A stretch of 64,000 bases of DNA. Source: UBA12191 sp009937185 (GTDB lineage Bacteria > Planctomycetota > UBA8108 > UBA1146). Positions within the stretch are counted from its first letter, which is position 1. The number at the start of each line of letters is the position of its first letter. Positions 9,466 through 18,892 of this stretch are shown here, in pieces. The notes under the pieces were generated by a model that saw only the letters and a list, made by a program, of their open reading frames with translations, was not told the DNA's origin and searched no databases. The stretch spans positions 124,001 through 188,000 of the forward strand of contig CALJGL010000011.1 in NCBI GenBank assembly GCA_938075155.1. Direction: 5' to 3'. The position numbers were made by a program, and so were the translations under genes.

Positions 9466-10248
9466 ATGAAATGGCATTGGATTCGACTGGAGGAGACCTC
9501 CAGCACTCAAATTGTGGCGAAGCAACTTGCAGAAGAAGATCCAGGTCAACACAGGATCGTGATCGCTCGTCGACAAAATTCCGGAAAAGGTCGTCGTGGA
9601 AATTCCTGGCAGAGCCCTGAGGGAGGCCTTTGGTGCACTTTGTCGATTCCGCTGAAGGGCCCCCCTGATCCATTCCTCAATCTACTCTTAGCATTAGCGG
9701 TCCAAGAGGGTGTTTTGGCCCTCCTCAAGGTATCTACAGGGCTCTCTATGAAATGGCCCAATGACCTTCTGGCGAGGGGACAAAAATGGGGAGGAATACT
9801 CTCTGAGGTGATCTCAGCGGGGAATGGGCAAGAAGTATTGATGGGACTCGGGCTGAATCTTCAGATTTCTGCCGCTGACCTTCAAAAAGAAACCGAAATC
9901 CCCTCCGATGCGACCTCTATCATGGCGGAATTCGGGCAGAGTCCCTCCCCTGAAGAGTCTCTGGAAAGTATCCTGTCAGTGTTCGAAGAGACCCTGAAAG
10001 AAGATACATCCCCTGGCGGTCGATCCCGAAATCGGCTGAGAATTGCATCTCATCTGGATACCATCGGCAGATCGATCATTTGGAAGGATCTTCAGGGCAA
10101 CATTGGAGAGGGTGAAGCAGTGTCCATCGCCGAAGATGGAGCACTGATCGTCGAAATCGACTCAGCAGGTTCAAAACGCATGCTGGAATTGAGATCCGGA
10201 GAAGTCCACCACGTGCGGCCTGCAAATGATGGGTCCATGCCATCATGA
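9466..10248 (+). CDS. birA: Biotin-protein ligase (class I, no HTH)
   Basis: This enzyme activates biotin to biotinyl-AMP and attaches it to the carrier lysine. The 260 residues show the catalytic loop region RRQNSGKGRRGNSW, WPNDLL and GGILSE, with a short C-terminal SH3-like domain. The N-terminal DNA-binding domain of E. coli BirA is absent. The ATG at 9466 has GGGAGGAA seven bases upstream, which rules out the TTG at 9460. It precedes the propionyl-CoA module, whose carrier protein (15790-16320) is an obvious substrate; 21 bases separate it from the mutase gene. Confidence 0.93.
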   Translation: MKWHWIRLEETSSTQIVAKQLAEEDPGQHRIVIARRQNSGKGRRGNSWQSPEGGLWCTLSIPLKGPPDPFLNLLLALAVQEGVLALLKVSTGLSMKWPNDLLARGQKWGGILSEVISAGNGQEVLMGLGLNLQISAADLQKETEIPSDATSIMAEFGQSPSPEESLESILSVFEETLKEDTSPGGRSRNRLRIASHLDTIGRSIIWKDLQGNIGEGEAVSIAEDGALIVEIDSAGSKRMLELRSGEVHHVRPANDGSMPS

Positions 10249-10269
10249 CGATGTAGAAAAGGTATTCCG

Positions 10270-11892
10270 ATGACTCAGGACAGCCACCCCGGTGGTGACT
10301 GGCTAGAGCGATGCTGGCGACCCTTCGTCGAGAAGCACCCTGAACGTCAGGATCACTTTCTGACCGCTGGGGGTCTTCCGATAGGTCCCATGCAAGCTCA
10401 TGACCTCAATGAGCCCGGTGCAGGGGAATTCCCATTCACTCGGGGAATCCATCCCAGTATGTACCGAGGTCGACTCTGGACGATGCGCCAGTATGCGGGC
10501 TACTCCTCCCCTACTGAGACCAATGCTCGGTTTCGCTATCTCCTTGAAAAGGGTCAAACCGGATTGTCCGTCGCTTTCGATTTGCCGACACAGATCGGCT
10601 ATGACAGTGACGCCCCTGCCTCGTTAGGTGAAGTGGGAAGAGTGGGTGTTCCCATCAATACGATCGACGACCTGGATTTACTTCTCGATAGCATTCCTAT
10701 CGATTCGGTCAGTATTTCAATGACGATCAATTCCACTGCTCCAATTCTTCTTGCGTTACTGGTCGCATTAGCAAAACGCAGAGGAGTGGATCCGAAAAAA
10801 CTACGTGGAACTTTTCAAAACGATATTCTTAAAGAATTTATTGCGAGGGGAACTCAAAGATTCCCGGTAGAGCCATCGATGAGGCTCGTTGTTGATGTCA
10901 TAGAGTACTGCCAACAGGAAGTGCCTTCATTTTATCCCATTAGCATCAGTGGCTACCATATCCGCGAAGCGGGCTCGACTGCTGCTCAAGAGATCGCATT
11001 TACACTTGCAGATGGTATCGCTTACATGGAAGCCTGCAAAAATCGAGGACTAGACCTCGTAGCTGTCGGTAGGCGACTCTCGTTCTTCTTCAACTCCCAT
11101 AACCAACTCTTCGAAGAGATAGCGAAATTCCGTGCGGCTCGTCGTATGTGGGCAAATATTTGCAGATCACGATTCGGGCTCACCGATGAAAAGGCTTGCC
11201 AACTGAGGTTCCACAGTCAAACCGGTGGCTCCACACTCCAAGCCATGGAACCCTCCAATAATGTGGTACGTGTGACGATCCAAGCCATCGCTGCAATCCT
11301 AGGTGGCACACAATCTCTTCACACCAACGGTTGGGACGAAGCATTGTCTTTACCGAGTGAGGAAGCGGCCAGTCTTGCTCTTCGTACCCAACAAATTATT
11401 GCGAAAGAATCAGGAATCCCCGATAGCGTCGATCCACTGGGAGGTTCTCCATTTATTGAAGAGCTGACCGATGGAATTGAAAAAGAGGCTCTATCCCTCA
11501 TCGAGGATATTGACGAACGAGGAGGAATGATCCATGCCATCAGAGATGGGTTTGCAAGAAGAGCTATCGAAGACAGTGCATACCGAGCACAATTAGATCA
11601 AGATTCGGGTGTATCAACTCCAGTAGGAGTCGAGCGAGACGGCGAAATTCCAGATGCGCCCTTTAGTGTTGATCCTGCGGTTGAAGCAATGCGAAAATCG
11701 TCTCTTGAAAAACACAGGGAAAATCGTGACAACGATCTTGTTCAAAATCATTTAGTAAAAATCGAAGAGGCTGCTCGTGGTGAAGTAAATATGATTCCGG
11801 TGATGATTAACGCTTTGGAGTCGGGCTGCACTCTTGGAGAAATTTGTTCGGCTCTCACCGGAGTATTTGGGGAGTTTCAAGACCATGGCTAG
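10270..11892 (+). CDS. mcmA: Methylmalonyl-CoA mutase, large (catalytic) subunit
   Basis: This is the 540-residue TIM-barrel half of B12-dependent mutase, interconverting (R)-methylmalonyl-CoA and succinyl-CoA. RQYAGY supplies the Tyr and KEFIARGT the Arg that bind the substrate carboxylate. Isobutyryl-CoA mutases carry Phe and Gln there, so this is a true methylmalonyl mutase. SGYHIREAG holds the catalytic His. The B12 domain is encoded separately by the next gene, which overlaps this stop by eight bases. Context (epimerase, propionyl-CoA carboxylase) agrees. No MeaB-type GTPase chaperone is present in the operon. Confidence 0.93.
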   Translation: MTQDSHPGGDWLERCWRPFVEKHPERQDHFLTAGGLPIGPMQAHDLNEPGAGEFPFTRGIHPSMYRGRLWTMRQYAGYSSPTETNARFRYLLEKGQTGLSVAFDLPTQIGYDSDAPASLGEVGRVGVPINTIDDLDLLLDSIPIDSVSISMTINSTAPILLALLVALAKRRGVDPKKLRGTFQNDILKEFIARGTQRFPVEPSMRLVVDVIEYCQQEVPSFYPISISGYHIREAGSTAAQEIAFTLADGIAYMEACKNRGLDLVAVGRRLSFFFNSHNQLFEEIAKFRAARRMWANICRSRFGLTDEKACQLRFHSQTGGSTLQAMEPSNNVVRVTIQAIAAILGGTQSLHTNGWDEALSLPSEEAASLALRTQQIIAKESGIPDSVDPLGGSPFIEELTDGIEKEALSLIEDIDERGGMIHAIRDGFARRAIEDSAYRAQLDQDSGVSTPVGVERDGEIPDAPFSVDPAVEAMRKSSLEKHRENRDNDLVQNHLVKIEEAARGEVNMIPVMINALESGCTLGEICSALTGVFGEFQDHG

Positions 11893-12301
11893 AAGCGGAC
11901 CCATCAGAATCCTATTGGCGAAACCTGGACTCGACGGTCATGACCGTGGAATCCGGCTTGTGCTTCGTGCGCTCAGAGATGCTGGAATGGAAGTCATCTA
12001 CACGGGCCTGCGAACGAGTCCTGAACAGATCGTCAGAGCAGCCATCGAAGAGGACGTTGAGGCAATAGGCCTCTCCAGTTTGTCAGGGGCCCATGAAACT
12101 CATTTCCTTGAAGTTTCGAGACTCCTCACTGAACAAGGCGCAGAAGATGTCTTGTTGTTTGGAGGCGGCATCATTCCTAAACAGGATCTGGACTCACTGA
12201 ATAACGCTGGCTTTCATCGTCTCTATCCGCCTGGAACACCACTAGAACAGATCGTAGCCGACCTCCAACAGCAACTCCGATCGAAAAGAAAGGGCGAGTG
12301 A
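11885..12301 (+). CDS. mcmB: Methylmalonyl-CoA mutase, small (cobalamin-binding) subunit
   Basis: This 138-residue Rossmann-like B12-binding domain has the DGHDRG motif (DxHxxG) whose His coordinates cobalt, then GLSSLSGAH and FGGGIIP, typical of base-off cobalamin proteins. The frame is open further upstream, but the ATG at 11885 gives the expected N-terminus (RSGPIRILLAKPG) and overlaps the large-subunit stop. It ends in TGATG with the epimerase gene. It forms the holoenzyme with the large subunit. Confidence 0.93.
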   Translation: MARSGPIRILLAKPGLDGHDRGIRLVLRALRDAGMEVIYTGLRTSPEQIVRAAIEEDVEAIGLSSLSGAHETHFLEVSRLLTEQGAEDVLLFGGGIIPKQDLDSLNNAGFHRLYPPGTPLEQIVADLQQQLRSKRKGE

Positions 12302-12729
12302 TGATTGCAGGACTTCAGATTGATCACGTCGGCATTGCCGTGAAATCAATCGAAAAATCACTCCAGCTTTGGAGAGACGGCTTAGGGGCCTCTGTCTCAG
12401 AAAAGGAAGAAGTTCCATCTCAAAAAGTGTTGGTAGCATTCCTCAACACAGGAGAAGGAAAAACAGAACTACTCGAACCTACCTCCGATGACTCCCCTAT
12501 CGCTCGATTTATCGAGAAAAAGGGTGAGGGAATTCATCATATTGCATACAAAACTGAAGACTTGTCCTCAACATTGACACGTCTCAAAGAACAAGGTGCA
12601 CAGTTAATCTATGATGAGGCTCAACCTGGTAGTCACGGAACGATGATTAACTTCATCCACCCAGCGACTTCTGGAGGAGTACTCATAGAACTCGTGCAAT
12701 ACCCTGCCGCTCGAGAGGAGCTCTCCTGA
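12301..12729 (+). CDS. mce: Methylmalonyl-CoA epimerase
   Basis: This enzyme converts (S)- to (R)-methylmalonyl-CoA, linking the carboxylase to the mutase. The 142-residue VOC-fold protein has both metal-ligand segments: IDHVGIAV near the start, and GIHHIAYKTEDL with a C-terminal VLIELVQ glutamate. The ATG at 12301 shares a base with the preceding TGA and is preferred to the GTG just before it. The gene is coupled on both sides. Confidence 0.93.
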   Translation: MIAGLQIDHVGIAVKSIEKSLQLWRDGLGASVSEKEEVPSQKVLVAFLNTGEGKTELLEPTSDDSPIARFIEKKGEGIHHIAYKTEDLSSTLTRLKEQGAQLIYDEAQPGSHGTMINFIHPATSGGVLIELVQYPAAREELS

Positions 12730-14276
12730 TGAAGGAGAAAAATCGTGCAGAAGCCCGTGCCAGAATCGAAATCGCCAAAAATGGAGGCGGAGAAGCTCGT
12801 ATAGAACGCCAACACAACGCCGGGAAATTAACTGCAAGAGAACGCATAGAAGTCTTTCTGGATCCAGGAACCTTCCAAGAACTGGATGCAATGGTCACCC
12901 ATAGGTGTACCGATTTTGGTATGCAAGAGCGCAAAACACCTGGAGATGGTGTCGCTACAGGTTGGGGTGAAGTCCACGGACGAAGAGTCTTTCTTTACAG
13001 TCAAGATTTCACCGTGGAAGGTGGAAGTCTATCTGCAACCAATGCTGCGAAGATCTGTAAAATCATGGACATGGCTATCAAATCCGGAGCGCCACTTATC
13101 GGGATCAATGATTCCGGAGGAGCTCGCATACAAGAGGGTGTTGCCAGCCTAGGTGGATATGCAGATATCTTCCTGCGTAACACTATGGCTTCCGGAGTCG
13201 TTCCCCAGATCAGCGCCATTCTTGGGCCTTGCGCTGGAGGAGCGGTTTACTCCCCAGCCTTGACCGATTTCATTTTCATGGCTGAAGGAACCTCTTACAT
13301 GTTTGTAACGGGTCCAAATGTTGTCAAAACAGTGACTCATGAAGAGGTCACTCAAGAAGAATTGGGTGGTGCCCAAACGCACGCCTCAAAAAGTGGAGTG
13401 GCACATTTTCGTTGCAGAGATGATCGCCATTGTCTGGAAGAAATAAGACGATTACTCACATATCTTCCAGCAAATAATCTGGAAGCTCCCCCAGTCTTGG
13501 AATGCTCCGATCCGATCGATCGTGCAGACCCCGGACTGAGTGATATCATTCCCGAAAATAGGGAAAAGCCATATGACATGCACGAGGTTCTCAGATCCGT
13601 CGTCGATAGAGATTCCCTCTTTGAAGTGCAACCCGAATATGCCAGAAACATCATCACTGCTTTTGCCAGAATGGACGGCAAGACCGTCGGCATCGTCGCG
13701 AATCAACCTTCAGTACTCGCAGGATGTCTCGATATTCAAGCGAGCGTAAAAGCAGCAAGGTTTGTTCGATTTCTAGATTGTTTTAATATTCCGATTCTCA
13801 CCTTTGTAGACGTTCCCGGATTTATGCCCGGAACGGATCAAGAGTGGAACGGAATTATTACTCATGGAGCCAAATTACTTTACGCATACTGCGAAGCGAC
13901 GGTTCCAAAATTAACGGTGATCACTCGTAAAGCTTATGGCGGAGCATACGACGTGATGTCATCGAAGCATATACGAGGAGATCTTAACTTTGCCTGGCCC
14001 TCTGCTGAGATCGCAGTGATGGGAGCAAAAGGGGCCGTTGAAATCTTATTCCGAAAAGAAATCTCAGGATCAGAGACTCCGACGGAAATTGCAGAACAAC
14101 GAACCCAGGAATATGAAGATTTGTTTGCTAATCCCTTCACGGCAGCAGAGCGTGGATACGTGGATGCTGTTATTGAAGAACCAGAAACTCGTCGAAGATT
14201 GATTGAAGGCTTACGTCTTCTTGCCGGCAAGAGAGACAGTAACCCACCTAAAAAGCACGGGAACGAGCCGCTGTGA
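12729..14276 (+). CDS. pccB: Propionyl-CoA carboxylase beta (carboxyltransferase) subunit
   Basis: This subunit transfers CO2 from carboxybiotin to propionyl-CoA. The 515 residues comprise the two crotonase-like carboxyltransferase halves. GKLTARERIE, SGGARIQEGV, GPCAGGAVYSP and AYGGAYDVMSSK are all hallmark acyl-CoA carboxylase beta motifs, including the Gly-rich acyl-CoA and biotin oxyanion pockets. The Asp that separates propionyl- from acetyl-specific enzymes cannot be placed with certainty here, so the specificity rests on the methylmalonyl neighbours. Confidence 0.92.
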   Translation: MKEKNRAEARARIEIAKNGGGEARIERQHNAGKLTARERIEVFLDPGTFQELDAMVTHRCTDFGMQERKTPGDGVATGWGEVHGRRVFLYSQDFTVEGGSLSATNAAKICKIMDMAIKSGAPLIGINDSGGARIQEGVASLGGYADIFLRNTMASGVVPQISAILGPCAGGAVYSPALTDFIFMAEGTSYMFVTGPNVVKTVTHEEVTQEELGGAQTHASKSGVAHFRCRDDRHCLEEIRRLLTYLPANNLEAPPVLECSDPIDRADPGLSDIIPENREKPYDMHEVLRSVVDRDSLFEVQPEYARNIITAFARMDGKTVGIVANQPSVLAGCLDIQASVKAARFVRFLDCFNIPILTFVDVPGFMPGTDQEWNGIITHGAKLLYAYCEATVPKLTVITRKAYGGAYDVMSSKHIRGDLNFAWPSAEIAVMGAKGAVEILFRKEISGSETPTEIAEQRTQEYEDLFANPFTAAERGYVDAVIEEPETRRRLIEGLRLLAGKRDSNPPKKHGNEPL

Positions 14277-15793
14277 GCGCCAAAAAAGAAATACGAAAGG
14301 TACTCGTCGCGAATCGCGGCGAGATTGCCATCAGGGTTTTTCAGGCATGCAGAGAACGTGGTATAGAAACCGTTTCTGTTCACTCCGAAGCCGACAAATC
14401 GGCGCCACACCGTTTCGCGGCTGATGAATCTGTACTCATTGGGCCGGCTGCCCCCTCCGAATCTTACCTTCGAGTGGACCGCATCATTGATGCTGCCAAA
14501 CAAACCGGAGCAGATGCGATTCATCCCGGTTACGGATTCCTTGCCGAGAATGCTCCTTTTGCAAGAGCTGTCGAGGAGGCAGGTCTAATTTTTATTGGTC
14601 CTACTCCAGAGCAAATCGAATCCATGGGAGACAAAGTTCAAGCGAGAGCCCTCATGATGGCGGCAAAAGTTCCCGTCATACCTGGAACTAAAAACCCCAT
14701 CGAAGAAGAAGGCGAACTGATCAATGCCGCCAAGGATATTGGATACCCTTTGTTACTAAAAGCCGCTGGAGGCGGCGGTGGAAAAGGTATTCGAAGAGTA
14801 GATTCAGACGAAGAATTGGTTCCCGCATGGAAGCGTACCCGATCAGAAGCACTCGCTTCATTCGGCGATGATCGAGTTTACATCGAACGCCTCGTTCAGG
14901 GTGCTCGCCATATCGAAGCGCAGATCGTGGGTGATGGCCAAGGTTCTGTCTGGTTTCTAGGAGAAAGGGAGTGCTCCCTTCAGAGAAATCACCAAAAGGT
15001 ACTCGAGGAAAGTCCATCTCCCGCAGTCGATCAACAACTAAGAGCCCGATTCCGAGACGCCGCAGTTTCCGGAGCAGCGGCATTAAACTACAGAGGAGCA
15101 GGAACGATGGAGTTCCTGTATGAAGAAGACAGAGGGGAATTCTATTTTCTTGAAATGAATACAAGACTACAGGTGGAACACCCAGTAACAGAACTTGTGA
15201 CGGGTATCGACCTTGTCGGAATGCAACTGGACGTAGCTTCCGGTAGAGTCTTGGAACACGATCCGGATATTTCGATACGAGGCTGGTCTTTAGAGTTCCG
15301 AGTTTGTGCCGAAGACCCCTACAGGGATTTCATTCCTTCGACAGGGCAAATTCGTGGTCTGAGAATCCCCCATGCTCCATTTTGCAGACTAGATGGTGCT
15401 CTCAGAGAAGGACTCGAAGTTACGCCCTACTATGACCCAATGTTGGCAAAAGCCATCGTATGGGCAGAAGACCGAAACATGGCGTCGCGAAGACTCTCTT
15501 CATTACTTTCTCGCTTAAGAATCGGCGGTATTCACACCACTGTCCCTCTTGGCATTGAACTCTGTGAACAAGACTGGTTTCTTGCGGGAGACTTTGACAC
15601 CACCACACTCGAAACTTGGCTCAAAGACAAAAGAGAAGGCTCGAGTGATCCCACTAACATGGAAATGATCGCCGCTATTATTGCAAGGCATGCTCTAGGT
15701 TCTTCTCTCAGCCAATCGACACCTGTTGATTATTCTGGAGGTGCATGGGGAAAAGCAGCAAGACGTGAAGGGACTGGAAATCAAATATCATGA
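14273..15793 (+). CDS. pccA: Biotin carboxylase subunit of propionyl-CoA carboxylase
   Basis: This subunit carboxylates biotin using ATP and bicarbonate. The 506-residue protein shows VLVANRGEIA, HPGYGFLAEN, the ATP-grasp glycine loop (AAGGGGGKGI) and EMNTRLQVEHPVTE. It ends shortly after the biotin carboxylase C-domain and lacks the BT and carrier domains found in single-chain PccA; the carrier is the next gene. The start is GTG 14273, overlapping the pccB stop (GTGA). In isolation it would be called accC. Confidence 0.92.
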   Translation: MSAKKEIRKVLVANRGEIAIRVFQACRERGIETVSVHSEADKSAPHRFAADESVLIGPAAPSESYLRVDRIIDAAKQTGADAIHPGYGFLAENAPFARAVEEAGLIFIGPTPEQIESMGDKVQARALMMAAKVPVIPGTKNPIEEEGELINAAKDIGYPLLLKAAGGGGGKGIRRVDSDEELVPAWKRTRSEALASFGDDRVYIERLVQGARHIEAQIVGDGQGSVWFLGERECSLQRNHQKVLEESPSPAVDQQLRARFRDAAVSGAAALNYRGAGTMEFLYEEDRGEFYFLEMNTRLQVEHPVTELVTGIDLVGMQLDVASGRVLEHDPDISIRGWSLEFRVCAEDPYRDFIPSTGQIRGLRIPHAPFCRLDGALREGLEVTPYYDPMLAKAIVWAEDRNMASRRLSSLLSRLRIGGIHTTVPLGIELCEQDWFLAGDFDTTTLETWLKDKREGSSDPTNMEMIAAIIARHALGSSLSQSTPVDYSGGAWGKAARREGTGNQIS

Positions 15794-16320
15794 AATATCA
15801 AATTGAATGGAACGATCTTCACGAAAACATCGAAGCCCACCCGGATCCCACTGGGCGAGAGTGGTCGTTCACACTCAATAATGGATCTCAGGTCAAAGCT
15901 AAAGTAGACGTTATTGAAGAAGGTACCGTGCTCCGGCTGATCACCAGCGGTGAGACACATACCATTACACTGCTTCCAGGTAATCAGGTGGGATCACCCA
16001 TCAGATTCCTACTCAATGCCGAATTGGTCGAATTGGGTGTCCTCGACCCCGTCGACTTAATTACAAGAGAGGTTTCGAATTCTGGCCCGGGAAGCGGTTT
16101 AACGATCATTGAAAGCGTGATGCCGGGAATCGTTAGAAAAATACTCGTCCAAGAAGGTGATTCCGTTGAAGCGGGACAACCCTTACTTCTTTTAGAAGCC
16201 ATGAAGATGGAAAATGAAATACTCGCACCTGAGGGAGGAACCGTAACCCGCTTGCATGTATCCGCAGGTGATACGGTTGCAGCGGGAACAATAATGGCAC
16301 ACATCGAAAAAGACGACTGA
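15790..16320 (+). CDS. Biotin carboxyl carrier protein of propionyl-CoA carboxylase
   Basis: The C-terminal 75 residues are a biotinyl domain with the EAMKMEN site; the central Lys receives biotin from BirA. The first 100 residues form a beta-rich region resembling the BT domain that links carboxylase and carboxyltransferase in propionyl-CoA carboxylases. The protein may therefore correspond to the detached tail of PccA. The ATG overlaps the preceding stop (ATGA). Its TGA directly abuts the stop of the convergent gene on the minus strand. Confidence 0.9.
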   Translation: MKYQIEWNDLHENIEAHPDPTGREWSFTLNNGSQVKAKVDVIEEGTVLRLITSGETHTITLLPGNQVGSPIRFLLNAELVELGVLDPVDLITREVSNSGPGSGLTIIESVMPGIVRKILVQEGDSVEAGQPLLLLEAMKMENEILAPEGGTVTRLHVSAGDTVAAGTIMAHIEKDD

Positions 16321-17223
16321 TCAGCGTCCGAACGGATTATCTTTCACAACAGGCTTCTTCTTTGGAGTTTCCGTTTCCTCCTCTGAGTCTTCTTGAACAG
16401 GATCCTCTTTTTGAGGAGCTTTCTTCTCAGGGTTCCCCTTCACACCTGATGACTCACATGGCTTGCATAGATCGAATTTCTTGCCTTTGCAAGCCTCGCA
16501 TTTCGAAGCTTTCCCACCTTTACCTTTGCAATCCTCACACTTGGACTTTTGCTTTCCATTACATGTAGGGCATTCGATTTTCCCTTTACCTGAGCATGTC
16601 GAGCATCTCGTCTTTACTTTTCTACCTTTACTGGCATCAAATCTTTCATAGACACCTGCTCCACCACAACGTCGACAATCCAATGCCCCTTTTTCTTTCC
16701 TTGCGCAAGAACGACATTCAACGTCTCCACGTCCAGTGCATCGGGGACAGGGATCAATTTTATCTCCTTTGCCCTCACAGGAACTACACGCGATTTTCCC
16801 GGTAGCTTTACAAGGACGACACCAACTATCTGGATACTTATCCTTCAGAAATTGAATTTCGGCTTTTTTTAATCGAACACGAACGCGCTGAGCTTGGGAT
16901 TTCATTCCTTCTTTTTCACACCAAACAATCAAAGCTTGATACCCGTCAAGGTCAGTGGGTTTTATAGCGCTCAGTTTCTTCTGGAACTCTTCTTCGAGCC
17001 CACGCCCTTCTTCGATTCGCTCTATCGAATCTACAGGGATCGTCATCTCCGCTTTAGATTTCCCAACTTTAATTTCAACTTGAATAGATGTCTCAGTGCG
17101 TGAAATTATTTTCCCAGTGATTTCCCTACCGGTTTTCAGAATTATGACTTCGTCGCCATAACAAAAAGAACTTGAAATCAAAACACAACAAACGATGAAT
17201 GACGCTAATAGAGAATTATTCAT
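16321..17223 (-). CDS. Secreted Cys-rich protein with ten DnaJ-like CxxC motifs
   Basis: This is a 300-residue protein with a signal peptide (LLASFIVCCVLISSSFC), then a small beta domain (residues about 23-70: DEVIILKTGREITGKI), a helical linker, and about 110 residues holding ten CxxC motifs. Several are of the CxxCxGxG type used by DnaJ to bind zinc (CSSCEGKG, CPRCTGRG, CSTCSGKG). There is no J domain, so it is not DnaJ. The C-terminal tail is charged, with many Glu/Lys/Pro. The ATG at 17223 has GGAGG upstream and overlaps the permease stop by eight bases. It probably acts with the ABC transporter; its role is unknown. Confidence 0.8.
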   Translation of the reverse strand: MNNSLLASFIVCCVLISSSFCYGDEVIILKTGREITGKIISRTETSIQVEIKVGKSKAEMTIPVDSIERIEEGRGLEEEFQKKLSAIKPTDLDGYQALIVWCEKEGMKSQAQRVRVRLKKAEIQFLKDKYPDSWCRPCKATGKIACSSCEGKGDKIDPCPRCTGRGDVECRSCARKEKGALDCRRCGGAGVYERFDASKGRKVKTRCSTCSGKGKIECPTCNGKQKSKCEDCKGKGGKASKCEACKGKKFDLCKPCESSGVKGNPEKKAPQKEDPVQEDSEEETETPKKKPVVKDNPFGR

Positions 17224-18892
17224 CAAGGCCTCCAGTTGTAGTAGATTTCTCATTTGGGCGAACAGACTCTCTTGACAGATGCACGCCAGACTCTTGCTCT
17301 TGCAATGGGAGTCCTGGTGGGTCCAACAATAAACCTTTACGAGATTCGGGAGCTAATGAAAGTAAGGGACGCTGATTTCGGCCACCAAAATAAGTGCCTA
17401 AACCAATGAAGAAAAATGTAGTCCCCGTATTGAATAGGAAATCTCCCCGACTCAACAAATAAGTAAACATCGTTGTGCCAGAAGAAGGAAACACTTCTTT
17501 ACTCATTACTAAGAAATACGTGAATGGAGTTGAGAACATTGAATAAGCGGGCACTGCATCAACATTCGCAACATACACAATGGCCATACTCAATACCAAT
17601 ACAAGCTGAAATGAAAACGTGACCGAAGCAGAGAGAATACTTCCAAATCCTGCATGGGCCAGACACCAAGCGATTGCCACCATTGAGCAAAGCCAAGATA
17701 TCCAAACAATAAAGCTACCTTCACTCTGCAACATTACGGCGTGAACTAAACCAGAATCGACATTACTTCCTAGCTTCGACAAATCGACAACTGAACCGAC
17801 CTTCAGCAGAATTAGAAATAAACTCAGAACCGCAAACGAAAACAGTAAGTTACGAATTCCACCCGAGACAAATGGATAGAGAATCCTTCCAAGAAGAGGC
17901 TTCTCTTTTGTCAGTAATGCAGCCGACAATGGAACCCCAGGATCCTCGGCGGCAATCCGGAGTAGTGGTAGCGAAGAAAGAACCATTCCGACCATATAAA
18001 TGGTCCAGTTTTGAGAATAATTCCGAACCGAAACTGAACCCGGCACGTTAGCAGCCAAGAGTTCAAAAAATGCAAAAATACCAAACAGATAAAATGCGAA
18101 TATATAAATCCTGAGAGGAATACTTCGTAGGGAATTCACTGGCGAAATACTGAAAGAAGCGCCAAGGAGACCTGCGACTAAGACAAAGAAACCTAGAAAC
18201 CAATAAATCAGCACCTCTTTACTCGATAAATAATTCGACGAAGGTCCTAATACTGAGGAAAGAAGTTCGCCATTCGAATACGCGTTGAGCGCAAAAACCG
18301 TCGCGAAAAGAACCGGCATTGAGAACATGGCTACGATTTGCAGATTAGATCTTGTCGCATTACTCGACATCGCAGAAGAGAAAAGTCCAGCAGCGCAGAT
18401 CAAAGCTGCATAGGCAATATGAATCAAATACTCAAACACGACTGAGAACAACGACACTCCTCCGATGAGGGTTGTCAGCATCAATAGCGGCGCAGAAAGC
18501 ATCATGATATAGATACTTAAGCTGATTAAGGCGAAGTATTTGCCTCGAATAATTTCAAACGGACTCAACTCTGTACACTTTAAGAGAGGCCATGTTTTGT
18601 CAATACGTTCAGAAGTGATGCTATTTCCCGAAAGAAATGGGAAAACTAAACCGATAACTAAAAATTGAAGCGAAAAATACAATGAAACAAAGTTTTCAGT
18701 CACCACACTCACAGGATCTTCATATCTCCGAAAACCGAGGCCAGTAGAGTTCACGAAAAATGCGAGCACAATTCCAAAGATCGATAGATACAAAAACTGA
18801 ATCAACAGCCAACGGTTCTTTTTCAATGTAAGAATCAAATCTTTTTGGACCATGGCAAACCCAAAAAACTTAGCTATCATTCCTTTATTCAT
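17216..18892 (-). CDS. ABC transporter permease (ABC-2 type)
   Basis: This integral membrane protein of 558 residues has about twelve hydrophobic segments, consistent with two ABC-2-type bundles. A conserved cytoplasmic patch before the second helix (ERIDKTWPLLKCTELSPFEIIRGKY) matches the coupling region of this permease class. Its ATG overlaps the ATPase stop by four bases, so the two are a transporter pair. The substrate is unknown. The cassette partners are an envelope protein upstream and a secreted Cys-rich protein downstream. Codons look more A/T-rich than those of neighbouring core genes. Confidence 0.82.
   Translation of the reverse strand: MNKGMIAKFFGFAMVQKDLILTLKKNRWLLIQFLYLSIFGIVLAFFVNSTGLGFRRYEDPVSVVTENFVSLYFSLQFLVIGLVFPFLSGNSITSERIDKTWPLLKCTELSPFEIIRGKYFALISLSIYIMMLSAPLLMLTTLIGGVSLFSVVFEYLIHIAYAALICAAGLFSSAMSSNATRSNLQIVAMFSMPVLFATVFALNAYSNGELLSSVLGPSSNYLSSKEVLIYWFLGFFVLVAGLLGASFSISPVNSLRSIPLRIYIFAFYLFGIFAFFELLAANVPGSVSVRNYSQNWTIYMVGMVLSSLPLLRIAAEDPGVPLSAALLTKEKPLLGRILYPFVSGGIRNLLFSFAVLSLFLILLKVGSVVDLSKLGSNVDSGLVHAVMLQSEGSFIVWISWLCSMVAIAWCLAHAGFGSILSASVTFSFQLVLVLSMAIVYVANVDAVPAYSMFSTPFTYFLVMSKEVFPSSGTTMFTYLLSRGDFLFNTGTTFFFIGLGTYFGGRNQRPLLSLAPESRKGLLLDPPGLPLQEQESGVHLSRESVRPNEKSTTTGGLDE

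Noticed and set aside
10270..11892. Isobutyryl-CoA mutase
   Set aside because: The Tyr and Arg positions match methylmalonyl-CoA mutase, and epimerase and carboxylase neighbours agree.
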